From the NCBI RefSeq assembly GCF_019649055.1, contig NW_026570689.1:1-18587 (forward strand): a stretch of 18,587 nucleotides of DNA, given 5' to 3'. The position numbers and the translations under genes are program-made. The notes under the pieces were generated by a model. That model was not told the DNA's origin, did no database searches, and saw nothing but the letters and a program-made list of their open reading frames with translations. The stretch comes from Paramacrobiotus metropolitanus (taxonomy: Eukaryota; Tardigrada; Eutardigrada; Parachela; Macrobiotidae). Numbering within the stretch: the first letter of the stretch is position 1; the number at the start of each line of letters is the position of its first letter. Below, one piece after another: positions 1 to 8,767 of this stretch.

Positions 1-700
1 CACGACTACGCGCGTCTCTGAACGCGCTGCCATTCCCTGAAGAGGAACAGCGACGGTGATTTGGATACTGGTGTACCAACGACTCCGCCGCGACCTGCTT
101 CCCCATGTCTCTAATGGAACATCCTAGGCAGACCGAGTTAGAACACTTGACCTGCACCCCCTTAACGAACCCCGATGACGATGACCACCTGCCCGCAACA
201 AAAGTGGCAGCATGGCCTTTGTCAGCGGCAAAGAAAATTTCCCCGTGGACATGAGTCGTCTACCCCCAACAGAAGCGGCTAGGCGTCACAGGTTCGCGAC
301 AAAACAAAATGGAAGAATCAGATCTGACGACCCCAGGGACTTGCATGTGCATGAACTTTAAACCAAAGAGCTTGTCTTGTCAACCGGGGCCACAAAGACC
401 CTTAGCGTTGTAAGCGAGCGCAGTGCATGATGAGACGCCAGCCAACCGGCCAACAGATGCCAAGAAATTCCTACCTCACAGGACTTGGCGACCCAGAAGC
501 AAGTTCTGGATTGACCGACCTCAACAGTAGCTCGGATCCGACCTGGAGTTCACGTCAGAGATCACAGAAGGAACGGAGTTGTGCTGCCGAACATCCCTCT
601 GCCAGTCCGAACTGACCGAAGGATGTCCTGACACTAAGGACCCGGCCAACTGTAGCCGAACGCACAGAACTCCTAAAATGAAGTCAACAACCACCAGATG
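1..700. other. No supported gene; short open frame only
   Basis: The longest tidy frame at the left edge is ATG at 105 to TGA at 252-254 on plus (49 residues, with an Asp run, DDDD). It has no recognisable domain. Longer overlapping frames between 427 and 790 conflict with each other and look like chance. The stretch may be the internal part of the element whose LTR-like end is near 2040, but nothing proves it. Confidence 0.3.
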
Positions 701-1620
701 GAGGTCGGAAGTAAGCGACAACAGCTCGGAAAACCAACCAGAAGTACGAAATCGACCTCTCAGTGGAAGAACTTACATTCCCGGCGGATAGACACAAAGT
801 TTATCCGACCTTGGGAAGTCGGAAAATAGCCGACCTCCGAACTCGGACATGGATATCCGACCTCAAGCCGAGGTCGGAAGTGACCGTACACAAGTCGGTA
901 GGGTACGACAACAAGTCGGCAAAGACATTCAGAAGTCGAGAACCGACCTCCTAACGGAAAAATCCGACCTTCGGACGGATGGAAACATAGTTCATCCGAC
1001 CTTCCGAAGTCGACCATAACCGACCACATGTCGGGAGTCGGCAACTTAGTCAACATGACGGAAGAAGAACGACAGATATCTGCGGTGGACGAATTCGACT
1101 TGAAGGAACTTGTTTAGCCCCACATGGGCATGTTATTGCAGGTTAACCCTAGTCGACCACTGATGGATAGGATAACCGACCTCGACAGAAGGTCGGATAA
1201 CAACGGAACAGATTGGATGGAAGTCGACTGGACACTTCCATCGCCGAAACTCATAAATTCCGACCGGACCTTCGAGCCAGTTCGACCCGGATTACTACAA
1301 ACCAGGCTCGTGGTAGCAGATTGAACGGTTGTAACCGACCACTTTTGAACGGAACTGCTGTACATGACGACCACACAGGCCGCATGACTCACTTACAGCT
1401 TTCTCCGACCTGGACTTTAGCAATTCGGAACATAGCCGAATTCCCTTAGCCGCCGGTCGACTTACCGGTAGGCCGACCTTGGTCAAACCGACCTCGGTTC
1501 TATTCCCCATTCAGAGAGGATGCCTCGGCATTTGCAACCGCAACAGTGCCTCTCTATCCCGAACGGACGGATACGAGTCGGAAGTAAGTGTTTAACCGTG
1601 CTTATCCGACCTCGGTGAAT
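700..1620. repeat. Dispersed CCGACCT / AGGTCGG motif array with small hairpins
   Basis: TCCGACCT, ACCGACCTC and their complements recur more than 20 times at irregular spacing. Several occur as inverted pairs: at 857-877 CCGACCTC and GAGGTCGG flank a 5-base loop, at 1176-1196 CCGACCT and AGGTCGG flank 7 bases, and at 805-822 CCGACTT-like arms flank 3-4 bases. The motif thins out before 700 and after 1620. Open frames through it on both strands are short, overlap each other and carry no recognisable protein. It may be non-coding repeat or internal retroelement sequence. Confidence 0.7.
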
Positions 1621-2040
1621 TTAACCGGTTACGACGGGTAACCCGGGAACCGATGCCCCGGACCCAACTTACCGGATGAAAGTGGACAGGAGACCCCGTG
1701 GAGACTCAACTGCCCCGTGGACGTCATCCTAGTCGGAATAGGACCCCGGACAGATTTTTGCATTTTTTTTAGCATTTTTCCTAACAAACGGAATTGTATT
1801 TTTCTAGTTCGATCTCTTTGACAGATCTGTCTTGTAACCCCTTTGCTCACTGGAATTGTGATTAAACTTTATTTCATACTTTCTTTCGCGCTGTATACAA
1901 CTTTCATTACACTTTTCTTTCACATTGTTCTCCGTTGCCAACAGAAGCAAGAAGCCAGCCAACAGAAGCAACACCGGTCCAACGAAACGCCCGAGCGGCT
2001 TCCGGATTTTTCGGCCGTGAGTGGCTTCCACTCATGGGTT
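1620..2040. other. Gene-poor stretch upstream of the LTR-like block
   Basis: A T-rich tract (1757-1805) follows the motif array. A plus frame at 1843-2049 begins with a hydrophobic run (LYFILSFALYTTFITLFFHIVL) and then a Gln/Lys-rich part with a near-duplicate CAACAGAAGCAA motif (about 1938 and 1960). It has no homologue I can name, and an opposing minus frame is equally open. It is not called as a gene. Confidence 0.3.
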
Positions 2041-2635
2041 CGGAAGTGAAGAAGGGACGGTCGACCAGACACCGGACTCCCACTGCCAGAGGACGCGTAC
2101 CAGCGACCCCACATTGGGTCCGACTGGAGAGTTGTGCGGTACTGGTGCGGTACCGAGTCGGAGCATCCTTCGCAGGAGCTCGGATTCCCGCCCAGAGGCA
2201 TGTCAGAGGCACATGACTGCGCCTGGTGCATACGGCCCACCATGGACGTACTGCACTCATGCTTGCCATATCGCCTCTCTCGCTGTACGTACGTGTGCTG
2301 CTGCACTGCACTCATATCCGCTGAAGCGGATATACGCGGCGCACACTGAGCATACTTGCTCTTCGTCCTCTCGCGGCGACTCAGTTCATTCATGCTCGCG
2401 TTGGATTGAGCCCAGTCTGCGCATCATCACACAGCTGATGGCACACAGCACGTGCTTGCCGCCAGTTGCTTCTTTCACGCCTTGACGAACGCTCAAGAGC
2501 TCTTCTAGCATTCACTTGCTTGTTTAGCCATCAGTGCTTTGTTCTTGCATTCCCTGCTATTACGCAGCATTGTTCCTTTATTTGTACAATAAAGCACACT
2601 CGTGATCTCCTCGCGCTTGCCTGTTACAATAAATA
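2040..2635 (+). mobile_element. LTR-like sequence, probable retrotransposon long terminal repeat (solo or 3')
   Basis: This GC-richer block ends in a stretch typical of an LTR 3' half: a run of unique sequence, then TTTATTTGTACAATAAAGCA (AATAAA at 2588-2593), then a short T/C-rich tail ending near CCTGTTACA (2621-2627). A purine-rich tract (AGTGAAGAAGGGA) lies at its left edge, near 2043-2056, where a polypurine tract would sit. No second copy lies in the window, so the edges are approximate and the identity is inferred from layout. No reverse transcriptase or integrase is visible nearby, and the frames inside overlap one another in several phases, so I do not call genes in it. Confidence 0.35.
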
Positions 2636-2980
2636 AATTTTTCTTGCAGATTAATAATGACTGTTGAGTTTTTTTAATTTGTTTGGTTTTGTAGATAAGC
2701 AGATTATAATTACGAGGATGCGCGCAGTCTGACCAACAGTGAATTAATTCAGTGAGACCAACCTATCACCACGCACATAGACAGATTGTCTTTTCACTTA
2801 ACAGCCACCCCGTAGAAGAGAGCTATCATCTGCACTGCATATGTTTGTACAGTTGACGGATCCGTAAATGGTTGGCAGTCGCATGCACTATGTGCTTGGC
2901 TGTCGGTGCGCTTTCCAACAAAATTTATTATCGGTTCGACTACGCGCATCTTCGTAGCTAAATAAATAACTTGTTGTCAG
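2636..2980. other. Intergenic, nothing recognised
   Basis: This stretch lies between the LTR-like block and the first foldback element. No open frame of useful length, repeat or RNA gene was seen. Confidence 0.5.
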
Positions 2981-3684
2981 TTAAGGGATTTGGCCCGGTA
3001 CACAGCACCAAATTCGTGTACATCCACGGGAACTTTCGCTGTCGCGCACTCAAAATTACACTTTTTTTTGTATAGCTTTATGGTATTTCGAAGCCAAAAG
3101 AACTGTATACGTAAGTGTGAAATCCGTTTGCGCCCGCAACATCCGGTTGCGGGGTTATGACGGCAACAAAATTTCAAAAAGTTCAAATGTCAGGTGTACC
3201 AAAAGTCTTATTATGGACCGATCCCGTTCAAATTTTGCACGTAAATGCACAAAACGTTGACTTATACGGACGGATCCAGACTTCCACGATTTTTACACGG
3301 ATCCAGATTTCCACGGTTTTTTTCGAATTTCAAAATGAATTTTAAACTTTTTGAAATCTTTTAAAATTTGAAAAACATGCAAAAACAATGGATCGGTGTA
3401 AGAACGATCTTCATGTTTATGCGCATTTGCGTGCGAATGTAGGAGATCGGTCCATAATGAGACTTTGGTACACCTGAAAGCATTTTAACTTTCTGGAATA
3501 CTGTTACCGTCATCACTCCGCAACCGGATGTAGCGCGCGCATACGGATTTCACTCCTACGTGTACAATTCGTTTAGCTTCGAAATACCATAAGCAATGCA
3601 AAAAATTGTTTGTGAGTGCGCGACAACGATAGTCCCTGTGGATGTACACGAATGTGGTGCTACGTACCGGGCTAAATCCCTAAA
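2981..3684. mobile_element. Foldback transposable element (MITE-like), copy 1
   Basis: The left end reads TTAAGGGATTTGGCCCGGTA and the right end, read on the minus strand, TTTAGGGATTTAGCCCGGTA. The arms match for about 280 bases, sharing TCGTGTACATCCAC, GTCGCGCACTCA, TATGGTATTTCGAAGC, ACATCCGGTTGCGG, GGTGTACCAAAAGTCT and ATTATGGACCGATC. The centre is AT-rich (about 3330-3380). The same terminal sequence and several internal blocks occur in the copy at 14682-15366, so both belong to one family. The TTAA at the left has decayed to TAAA on the right. No transposase is present. Confidence 0.85.
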
Positions 3685-3689
3685 AAAAG

Positions 3690-4303
3690 TAAAAGGCAAA
3701 GTACCAGCGCAGATTATTCCCGCCAAGAGCGCCATAAGACTGAACCGACCGCCCTCGGGATCCGCCACACGATAAAGATTCTCATGCGATGCGGCCGCAG
3801 TGCGCCCCGTACCCGTTGGTGACTCGGACTGGAAAATTGAGATGCGCTTCTCCGACGATGGATATCCTGGGATTACCGCATAGCGATCCTGACGAGCAGA
3901 CAAACTGGATCGATTATGGAAGTAATCCAGAACCCACGAATCGTTCGCGTACAGCGGATTATCTGACCAGCTTCCTGGAAATGACGTTTAAAAACAGCCG
4001 CCTTATTGAACTGCTGTATTCGATTCTTGAACGATAAGATGAACGACGAACTCATGAAGACGATAAATTCTATATTTTTACTACTTATCTTGAAGATAGG
4101 TGCTGTACAGCGCCAATCTCGCTTTTGTTGAACCGCTCAATATTCCGCTTATTGCCCATCCCGAAACCGACAACGAACATCCGGTACGCCCCGGTGAAAT
4201 TGTAGCCTTGAGTACCCGGTACCGGCATGATCGACCAGCTCCAAAACCAGACCCATACCTTAGAAGAAAAGATAGATGCTGCTTTATCACATTTTGATGT
4301 ATG
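3690..4303 (+). pseudogene. Protein-like segments in shifting frames, possible gene relic (part 1)
   Basis: Just right of foldback copy 1 several plus-strand segments read like protein but do not share a frame. Near 3700-3770: VPAQIIPAKSAIRLNRPP, then TAA. Near 3795-3880: DSDWKIEMRFSDDGYPG, then TAG. In another frame to 4037: TADYLTSFLEMTFKNSRL, then TAA. At about 4110-4235: EPLNIPLIAHPETDNEHP. Offset to about 4303: MIDQLQNQTHTLEEKIDAAL, with coiled-coil spacing and a GTATGA donor-like end. The distances between frame changes are mostly too short for introns of the size used by the KDM3 gene. This suggests a decaying gene, but minus-strand frames also stay open (for example 4085-4504). Function unknown. 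Confidence 0.3.
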
Positions 4304-4388
4304 ATTTCTGAATTGTTTGAATAATTTAAAATTTAAATAATTTAAGCTTACTTGCGCTGTGATTATTACACGGCATATTCGGCTCCAG

Positions 4389-4781
4389 ATCGGTATACAA
4401 TAAAAAAGAATGTCCTGTTCGTTGTACTGGAGGCCAATACGAGCTGCCAGTTGTACTGCAGCTTCGTGGCGGGAAGGCAGCCATTTTGGACCGTCGCTTC
4501 GCACACTGCCTGCAAAACGAATCAGACACCCAGCATTTGTTCGCTAATTGGAAAGCATCTGCATTACTTGACCTTGGTAATGCCGCTGACCGGCTCCAGG
4601 ATTCTCGGCAGTGGAAGCCGGTGACACTGTTGGCGGTGTCGCCGAAGAACAGCCGACCCACCGGGATGGCGGAGAGGGCGGTGCGGTTAATTCCGAACTG
4701 GCCGTCGGCATTCGAATTCCCAGTTAAGGATGAACCTGCAGATGTCGAACTATGCATTATACAGTGTGACCTTTCAAACAA
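4389..4781 (+). CDS. Candidate internal exon of an unidentified protein
   Basis: An open plus frame of 131 codons starts after an AG (GGCTCCAG at 4381-4388) and ends at a strong donor, CAA|GTGAGT (4782 on). The product has segments such as QYELPVVLQLRGGKAAILD, ANWKASALLDLGNAADRL and AERAVRLIPNWPSAFEF. It has no family I can name. A competing minus frame (4781-4326) is also open, with strongly C-ending codons around 4580-4700 (GQFGINRTALSAIPVGRLF). A minus-strand intron of 58 bases could be drawn at about 4515-4575, giving ATVQNGCLPATKLQYNWQLV. Only one strand is likely real, and I cannot decide which with confidence. Confidence 0.35.
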
Positions 4782-5214
4782 GTGAGTTGCGAGCTCCTAA
4801 TTGCTTTTTTCAAAGCGCATTCGTGCAGTCCATAACTTATGTTCATATGCAGCACGTTAATTATGAAAGCGAATTGTGCGAGGAACTCCCAGTTATGAAT
4901 CCATGAGAGACATTATTTTTCCAAATTTATAAATCGTTTTATCAAAAATCTAATAATGGATTAAAATTCGGTATGAATTTTACAAGTATGCAGTATAACG
5001 CGCAGCATCACGAAAAATCAACCACATTTCCATCGTTTCATTGTAAATTTCCACAGACTTGAATTGCAACATGCAAAAGGTCATCAAACCAGATTTCCCA
5101 GTACTAAGCAGATTCAAGATATTCAGCAAAATGACCTGTAAACTGCGACTTTTTCGAATCGTATTCTTCAATTAAACTTTGCCGAAAACGCTTGACATAC
5201 CAAAATGGTTGCAG

Positions 5215-5440
5215 ACCAGCGGCTCCGTCGCTGCTACGCACCGTGACTTCATTCGCCTGGGTGATATCGCTGATGGGAAGCGGTACCAACCAAGCGGGTT
5301 GCCCGTAGCTTCCAACAACGGACGTGTAATGATCATACACGGCTTAACGCCGAAGAGATGTGGCGCATGTCGTACGTTGATCAGGATCAGGACTCACGTA
5401 AACTAAGACGCCTTCCATTTCCAGTAGTTGGCGCTTCTGA
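5215..5440 (+). CDS. Candidate exon(s) of an unidentified protein
   Basis: After an AG at 5213-5214 a plus frame reads SGSVAATHRDFIRLGDIADG and SGLPVASNNGRVMIIHGL and reaches a GTAAAC at 5398. An offset frame gives EEMWRMSYVDQDQDSRKLRR to a TAG near 5441. The opposite strand is also open (5340-5104, with GLQPFWYVKRFRQSLIEEYD). These could be successive exons of the gene suggested at 4389-4781, but the phases do not join (phase 2 at 4781, phase 0 here). Identity and strand are unresolved. Confidence 0.25.
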
Positions 5441-5444
5441 TGCG

Positions 5445-6668
5445 TAGCGCGGTATTTGCAAAACACAAACATTTTGCCAAGAGAAATCAGAGCAAAGAGA
5501 AAGGTCAGGTGGCTGAAAATAATTGTTGTATCGTCGAAAAAAGTTAGTCGCATTAAAATTCGCGGATTCTCATTAACGAGGCCTCGTTGATCATTTGACG
5601 CACACTGTCCTAGTAAACGCATCGTAATTCAAAGTCGGAAGCTGTGAGACGTGTTTTATGAAGATTTAGTGAGTAAATGAATAATTTCGCAGTAGATATT
5701 CACCAGTTTAACTGCCGTAATTAAACAGCAGAAACGTTACATAAGATATATGTTTTAAGTTAACAAAGTTTTCGGGGGTACTTGGAATAGGAATAATATA
5801 TAAATGTAAAGATTAATTATGATGCAGAAAACCCTCCTGAATCTGTTTACTGCATCCGTACAGAATATTGCAAATTTGCAAATTTAAAATCGGAAAATGT
5901 AGATTGAACTATTAGTATAGTTGCGACTTACAAGCGTGCAGCTTTAAAAAGAAAACTGTTTACTGTGGACTGGCAACGCAGTTCGCAGATACCCCCAAAA
6001 TGACAGTAATCCGTGAACGGCATGGTAGTTCTTAAACACTGAATGAAATCATAAATCAGTCATTAATGCTTGATCACATCAGTTTGATTGGAGCGATCGG
6101 TAAAGAATCCCACGTGTGCGTCTCTCAGCATATCAGTTAAATTTTGCAAGATTGAAGAATTCAGCGTAAGATACGACAGACTCGCCCCACCCGCGCTGTC
6201 TACAATCCTATGAGGCCAACGGCATGGTGGTATCGCGGAACCCGTCGCGCAGAACCATCAGACGGCCAAGAAAAATATGAAAACGCAATGCATTCTCGAA
6301 TCAATAATAAATTGAAAATAATTCAAGTATAAAACAATGGTTTCTGCATCTCCTTTGCAAAACCTGGATCGTTCGAAAATTTCTAAGCTTGATACAGTGA
6401 CGGAATCGATGCGGTCTCGTCGACACAATGCGGACTCCTGCCGGCGCTAAGCAACATCAGCTACAAACGCATCGCGAATCGAACCTAATTTCTGCAGCCT
6501 GCAAAGCATAATATCACTGCGCCCCAAATATATACTTGTATAGCATATTATCACTGCAAAGCACATATCAGCATACAGTTTGGTGCGGTTACCGGTGCAT
6601 GTGTATTCACTTTTCTTGATAGTCTATAGCTCAGAATGTATAAGGAATTTTAATAACATTTTCCTGTT
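5445..6668. other. AT-rich stretch with no supported gene
   Basis: About 1.2 kb with stops in all frames. The only possible coding hint is minus-strand KRQLLEMEGVLVY near 5404-5445, which follows a pyrimidine-rich tract with CATCAG and ends at GTGAGT. A short near-repeat, GCATAATATCACTGC / GCATATTATCACTGC, occurs near 6506 and 6543. Nothing else was seen. Confidence 0.4.
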
Positions 6669-6768
6669 TTTATTATGACGGAATTAACTAATGCTCGTAA
6701 TACCAAGCAGAAATTTCTAGCCCAATTATCTCTTCTGCACGCTGAATCGCAATCGCAAACGGTAATAG

Positions 6769-7284
6769 CGCAAACGAGCGTTTGTCGACAAGAAGATAAA
6801 ATGGTTAGAACAGGAAAAAGCACAACTGGAACAAGAGCAAGCGGGGTATTATACAGTAATTAGTTAAAGGTCAAGTTTTCACAAAACTTTGTTATATTGG
6901 ATCGTCTCCGTTCACACTCGCACAACAGTGCCCATAAGAAACTGCAAGCATCGTTCCGTGAGAAGTCCGTAGACCCCGAGCGGAATCTGGGTTCATTCCG
7001 GGAGGACGAAAAGAAAATATGTACGCGGACTAGTTCCGCTTTGATGAGATTGACAAGCTTAAAATCGGTTAATGTCCGACGGCACGCTGAGGAAGAGAAA
7101 ACGTTGCCGCTGCATCAACTTCACGAGGTATCTTGGGTTTTGTCTTAAATCCCCTTAGCAGTTCGAAGAACTCTTCATACCAAATTTATTTGAAAATTAC
7201 CTAAAAACGACTTTATCAGTTGTCATTTAGATGGAACTGGCTGTACAGAAAGCCAAAAGGCAAAACCGAAATGACCCAGAGTAA
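6769..7284 (+). CDS. Candidate three-exon coiled-coil segment
   Basis: Three plus-strand pieces join with matching phases: 6769-6845 (RKRAFVDKKIKWLEQEKAQL), 6929-7127 (HKKLQASFREKSVDPERNLG and HAEEEKTLPLHQLHE) and 7231-7284 (ELAVQKAKRQNRNDPE, then TAA). The introns would be 83 bases (GTATTA to ACAACAG) and 103 bases (GTATCT to CATTTAG), both of a size seen in the KDM3 gene. The product is highly charged, rich in Lys, Glu, Gln and Leu, and has coiled-coil character in its first exon. No start codon exon is identified. A different frame takes over at 7271, so this may be a damaged gene rather than a live one. Family unknown. Confidence 0.3.
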
Positions 7285-7610
7285 AGCCACCAATCAGGAT
7301 CAGCTGCTGCTGTTGGAGAACAACACTGACGGCTTACGGAACACCGCCAAGCACTTGTCGGATCTCTATATTATATAAGTGAGAGCGTTAGATTTCACAA
7401 CTTTGATATCTGTTTTACGTTAAATTATCGTGGTGACAACTTTTTAATTTTGTCAGAATGGAATAGCTTGCTAACGATGGACTGAGACGATTGAGGGACG
7501 ATCTACTTCATAATAAGGAAATCCAGCCACAATCAAAAATAAGCGCACACCTAGTGTTCCTGTACATATGCAGGATAGATCGTGTTATAAGAATCTTCAT
7601 TAAAAATTAA
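7271..7610 (+). pseudogene. Coiled-coil relics in broken frames
   Basis: From 7271 a plus frame shifted against the preceding exon reads SKATNQDQLLLLENNTDGLR and KHLSDLY. It stops at TAA (7376-7378), directly before a good donor (GTGAGA). After an AG at 7455-7456 comes a segment LANDGLRRLRDDLLHNKEIQ (7467 on, open to 7610), but its frame is closed by a TAG immediately before it (7464-7466). Leu and charged residues are spaced as in coiled coils. Stops sitting right at splice-like sites, together with frame shifts, suggest erosion of a longer coiled-coil gene continuing from 6769-7284. Confidence 0.3.
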
Positions 7611-8242
7611 TAATCTCTTTAATAAATTATCTCATCTCAGTAATCTCATTAAGTCATTAGGTCATAGAAGTCTAGATCGATAATTAACGTTTCACATATT
7701 TTTTTCGAAATCTGTGGAAATACGTACGATCGGCAACCTACGTACGGTGATTCAATTTTCTAAGAATATACATAATTGGTGGTGATTAATTCGCTATAAC
7801 GCACTTACTGTTGTATGAAACGCAGACAGATGATTTTTTCGACTAGTCAGTTTCTAGAGCATTTTCGGTGGACCGGGTACATCATTGCAAAGCACCGAAT
7901 GCATGCATCAAGTGAAACAGAGGAAAATTCTCCGTAATTTGCTCAACACTTCCAAAAAAATCCGTATTAATTCAATCAGCTCGTTATATTTCAGACAACG
8001 AATTAGATGCAATTTTCGTTCATCGACATTAAATCGTCAATGCCCGCATTCGGCTGTTCTCGGTCCCGATGTTTCGGGGACTCGGAATTCTTGCTAACTG
8101 TTCTCCGGCTTGAATTTTATTTACTCAGTACCGGTTTATAAGCGCGAACGCTTGACTTTTGTACAAGTACGCCAGTGATCTTAAAGACGGCCACTTGATT
8201 ATCGTTTTACCGTGTAATGATCGTACGACTCGATGACTTCGA
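7611..8242. other. AT-rich stretch with weak coding hints
   Basis: Up to about 7970 nothing is seen but AT-rich sequence with stops. After a pyrimidine-rich tract ending TATTTCAG near 7994, plus frames read DNELDAIFVHRH and, past a TAA, IVNARIRLFSVPMF. On minus, the same bases give NAGIDDLMSMNENC, then a stop. These could be the last relics of the plus-strand gene or chance. The poly(A) signal at 8116-8121 belongs to the minus-strand frame that follows. Confidence 0.3.
8116..8121 (-). terminator. Candidate poly(A) signal behind the 8243 stop codon
   Basis: AATAAA on the minus strand, 122 bases beyond the TAA of the unidentified frame at 8243-8767. Spacing fits a short 3' UTR. Confidence 0.35.
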
Positions 8243-8767
8243 TTAATGGTGGCCCTGAGCGCGGTAGTTGTCGATACGTCCCGCGACCCATTGGATACAA
8301 GTTATTGCGTACTGTTCGCAATAATTGTCACCAGCATATAACGGCGGCAACCGATCACCCTCATCGGTCTGCTTGGCGCTGAACATCCGTGCTAGCGTCT
8401 TTGTAAACCGAACCGCATCGCTCGATCTGTTCCCGGCAAAAATCCCTTCGGACTGAAGCACGCCAGCACCGTAATCGAAGATATCACCAGTCTCCTCAGC
8501 ATGGCGTTGTGGGATTACTTCTTTGTCTCGATGTACCGGGAAACGCGGAAACCCAATCGTTGTGTTGTGAGGAGGCTCCACTGGACCAGGAGACCCCACT
8601 GGGCCAGGAGACTTCACTGGACCAGGAGAGCCCTTTAAGCCACGAGACTCCGCTGGGCCAGGAGAATTCACTGGGCCCGGTGACTCCACTGGGCCTAGAG
8701 AGTCTTTTAGGCCTGGAGACTCCACCGGGCCACGAGACGTCACTGGATCAGGAGTCCTGTAGGCCAC
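8243..8767 (-). CDS. Unidentified 3'-terminal reading frame, repeat-fused N-terminus
   Basis: The minus-strand frame runs from the first block of the minisatellite (8767-8571) into unique sequence (8570-8243) and ends at TAA. The unique part has the composition of a real globular protein, with segments such as ETGDIFDYGAGVLQSEG, DAVRFTKTLARMFSAKQ and YAGDNYCEQYAITCIQWV. I do not recognise a family. An AATAAA on the same strand lies about 120 bases past the stop, as expected for a last exon. Whether the repeat is translated with it, or an acceptor lies between (for example the AG near 8517), cannot be decided. Upstream on this strand is only minisatellite and then the 3' end of the KDM3 gene, so the rest of the gene is missing or within the array. 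Confidence 0.4.
   Translation of the reverse strand: MAYRTPDPVTSRGPVESPGLKDSLGPVESPGPVNSPGPAESRGLKGSPGPVKSPGPVGSPGPVEPPHNTTIGFPRFPVHRDKEVIPQRHAEETGDIFDYGAGVLQSEGIFAGNRSSDAVRFTKTLARMFSAKQTDEGDRLPPLYAGDNYCEQYAITCIQWVAGRIDNYRAQGHH

Noticed and set aside
1804-2031. Minus frame with a Leu-rich membrane-like stretch (LLLLAGFLLLLA)
   Set aside because: The Leu run is the complement of CAGCAGAAG-like repeats on plus, and there is no other support.
1907-2485. Overlapping frames of 130-157 codons in the LTR-like block
   Set aside because: Three or more frames on both strands are open at once, in GC-richer sequence, with no recognisable motif.
2977-3345. Open frames at the left arm of the first foldback element
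   Set aside because: They fall within the inverted-repeat arm and have no protein-like composition.
3690-8100. Assignment of the plus-strand segments to an SMCHD1-like protein (Ig-like repeats then coiled coil and hinge)
   Set aside because: The order is loosely suggestive, but no hinge or ATPase motif is visible and one coiled-coil segment is in the wrong place. The similarity is too weak to name.
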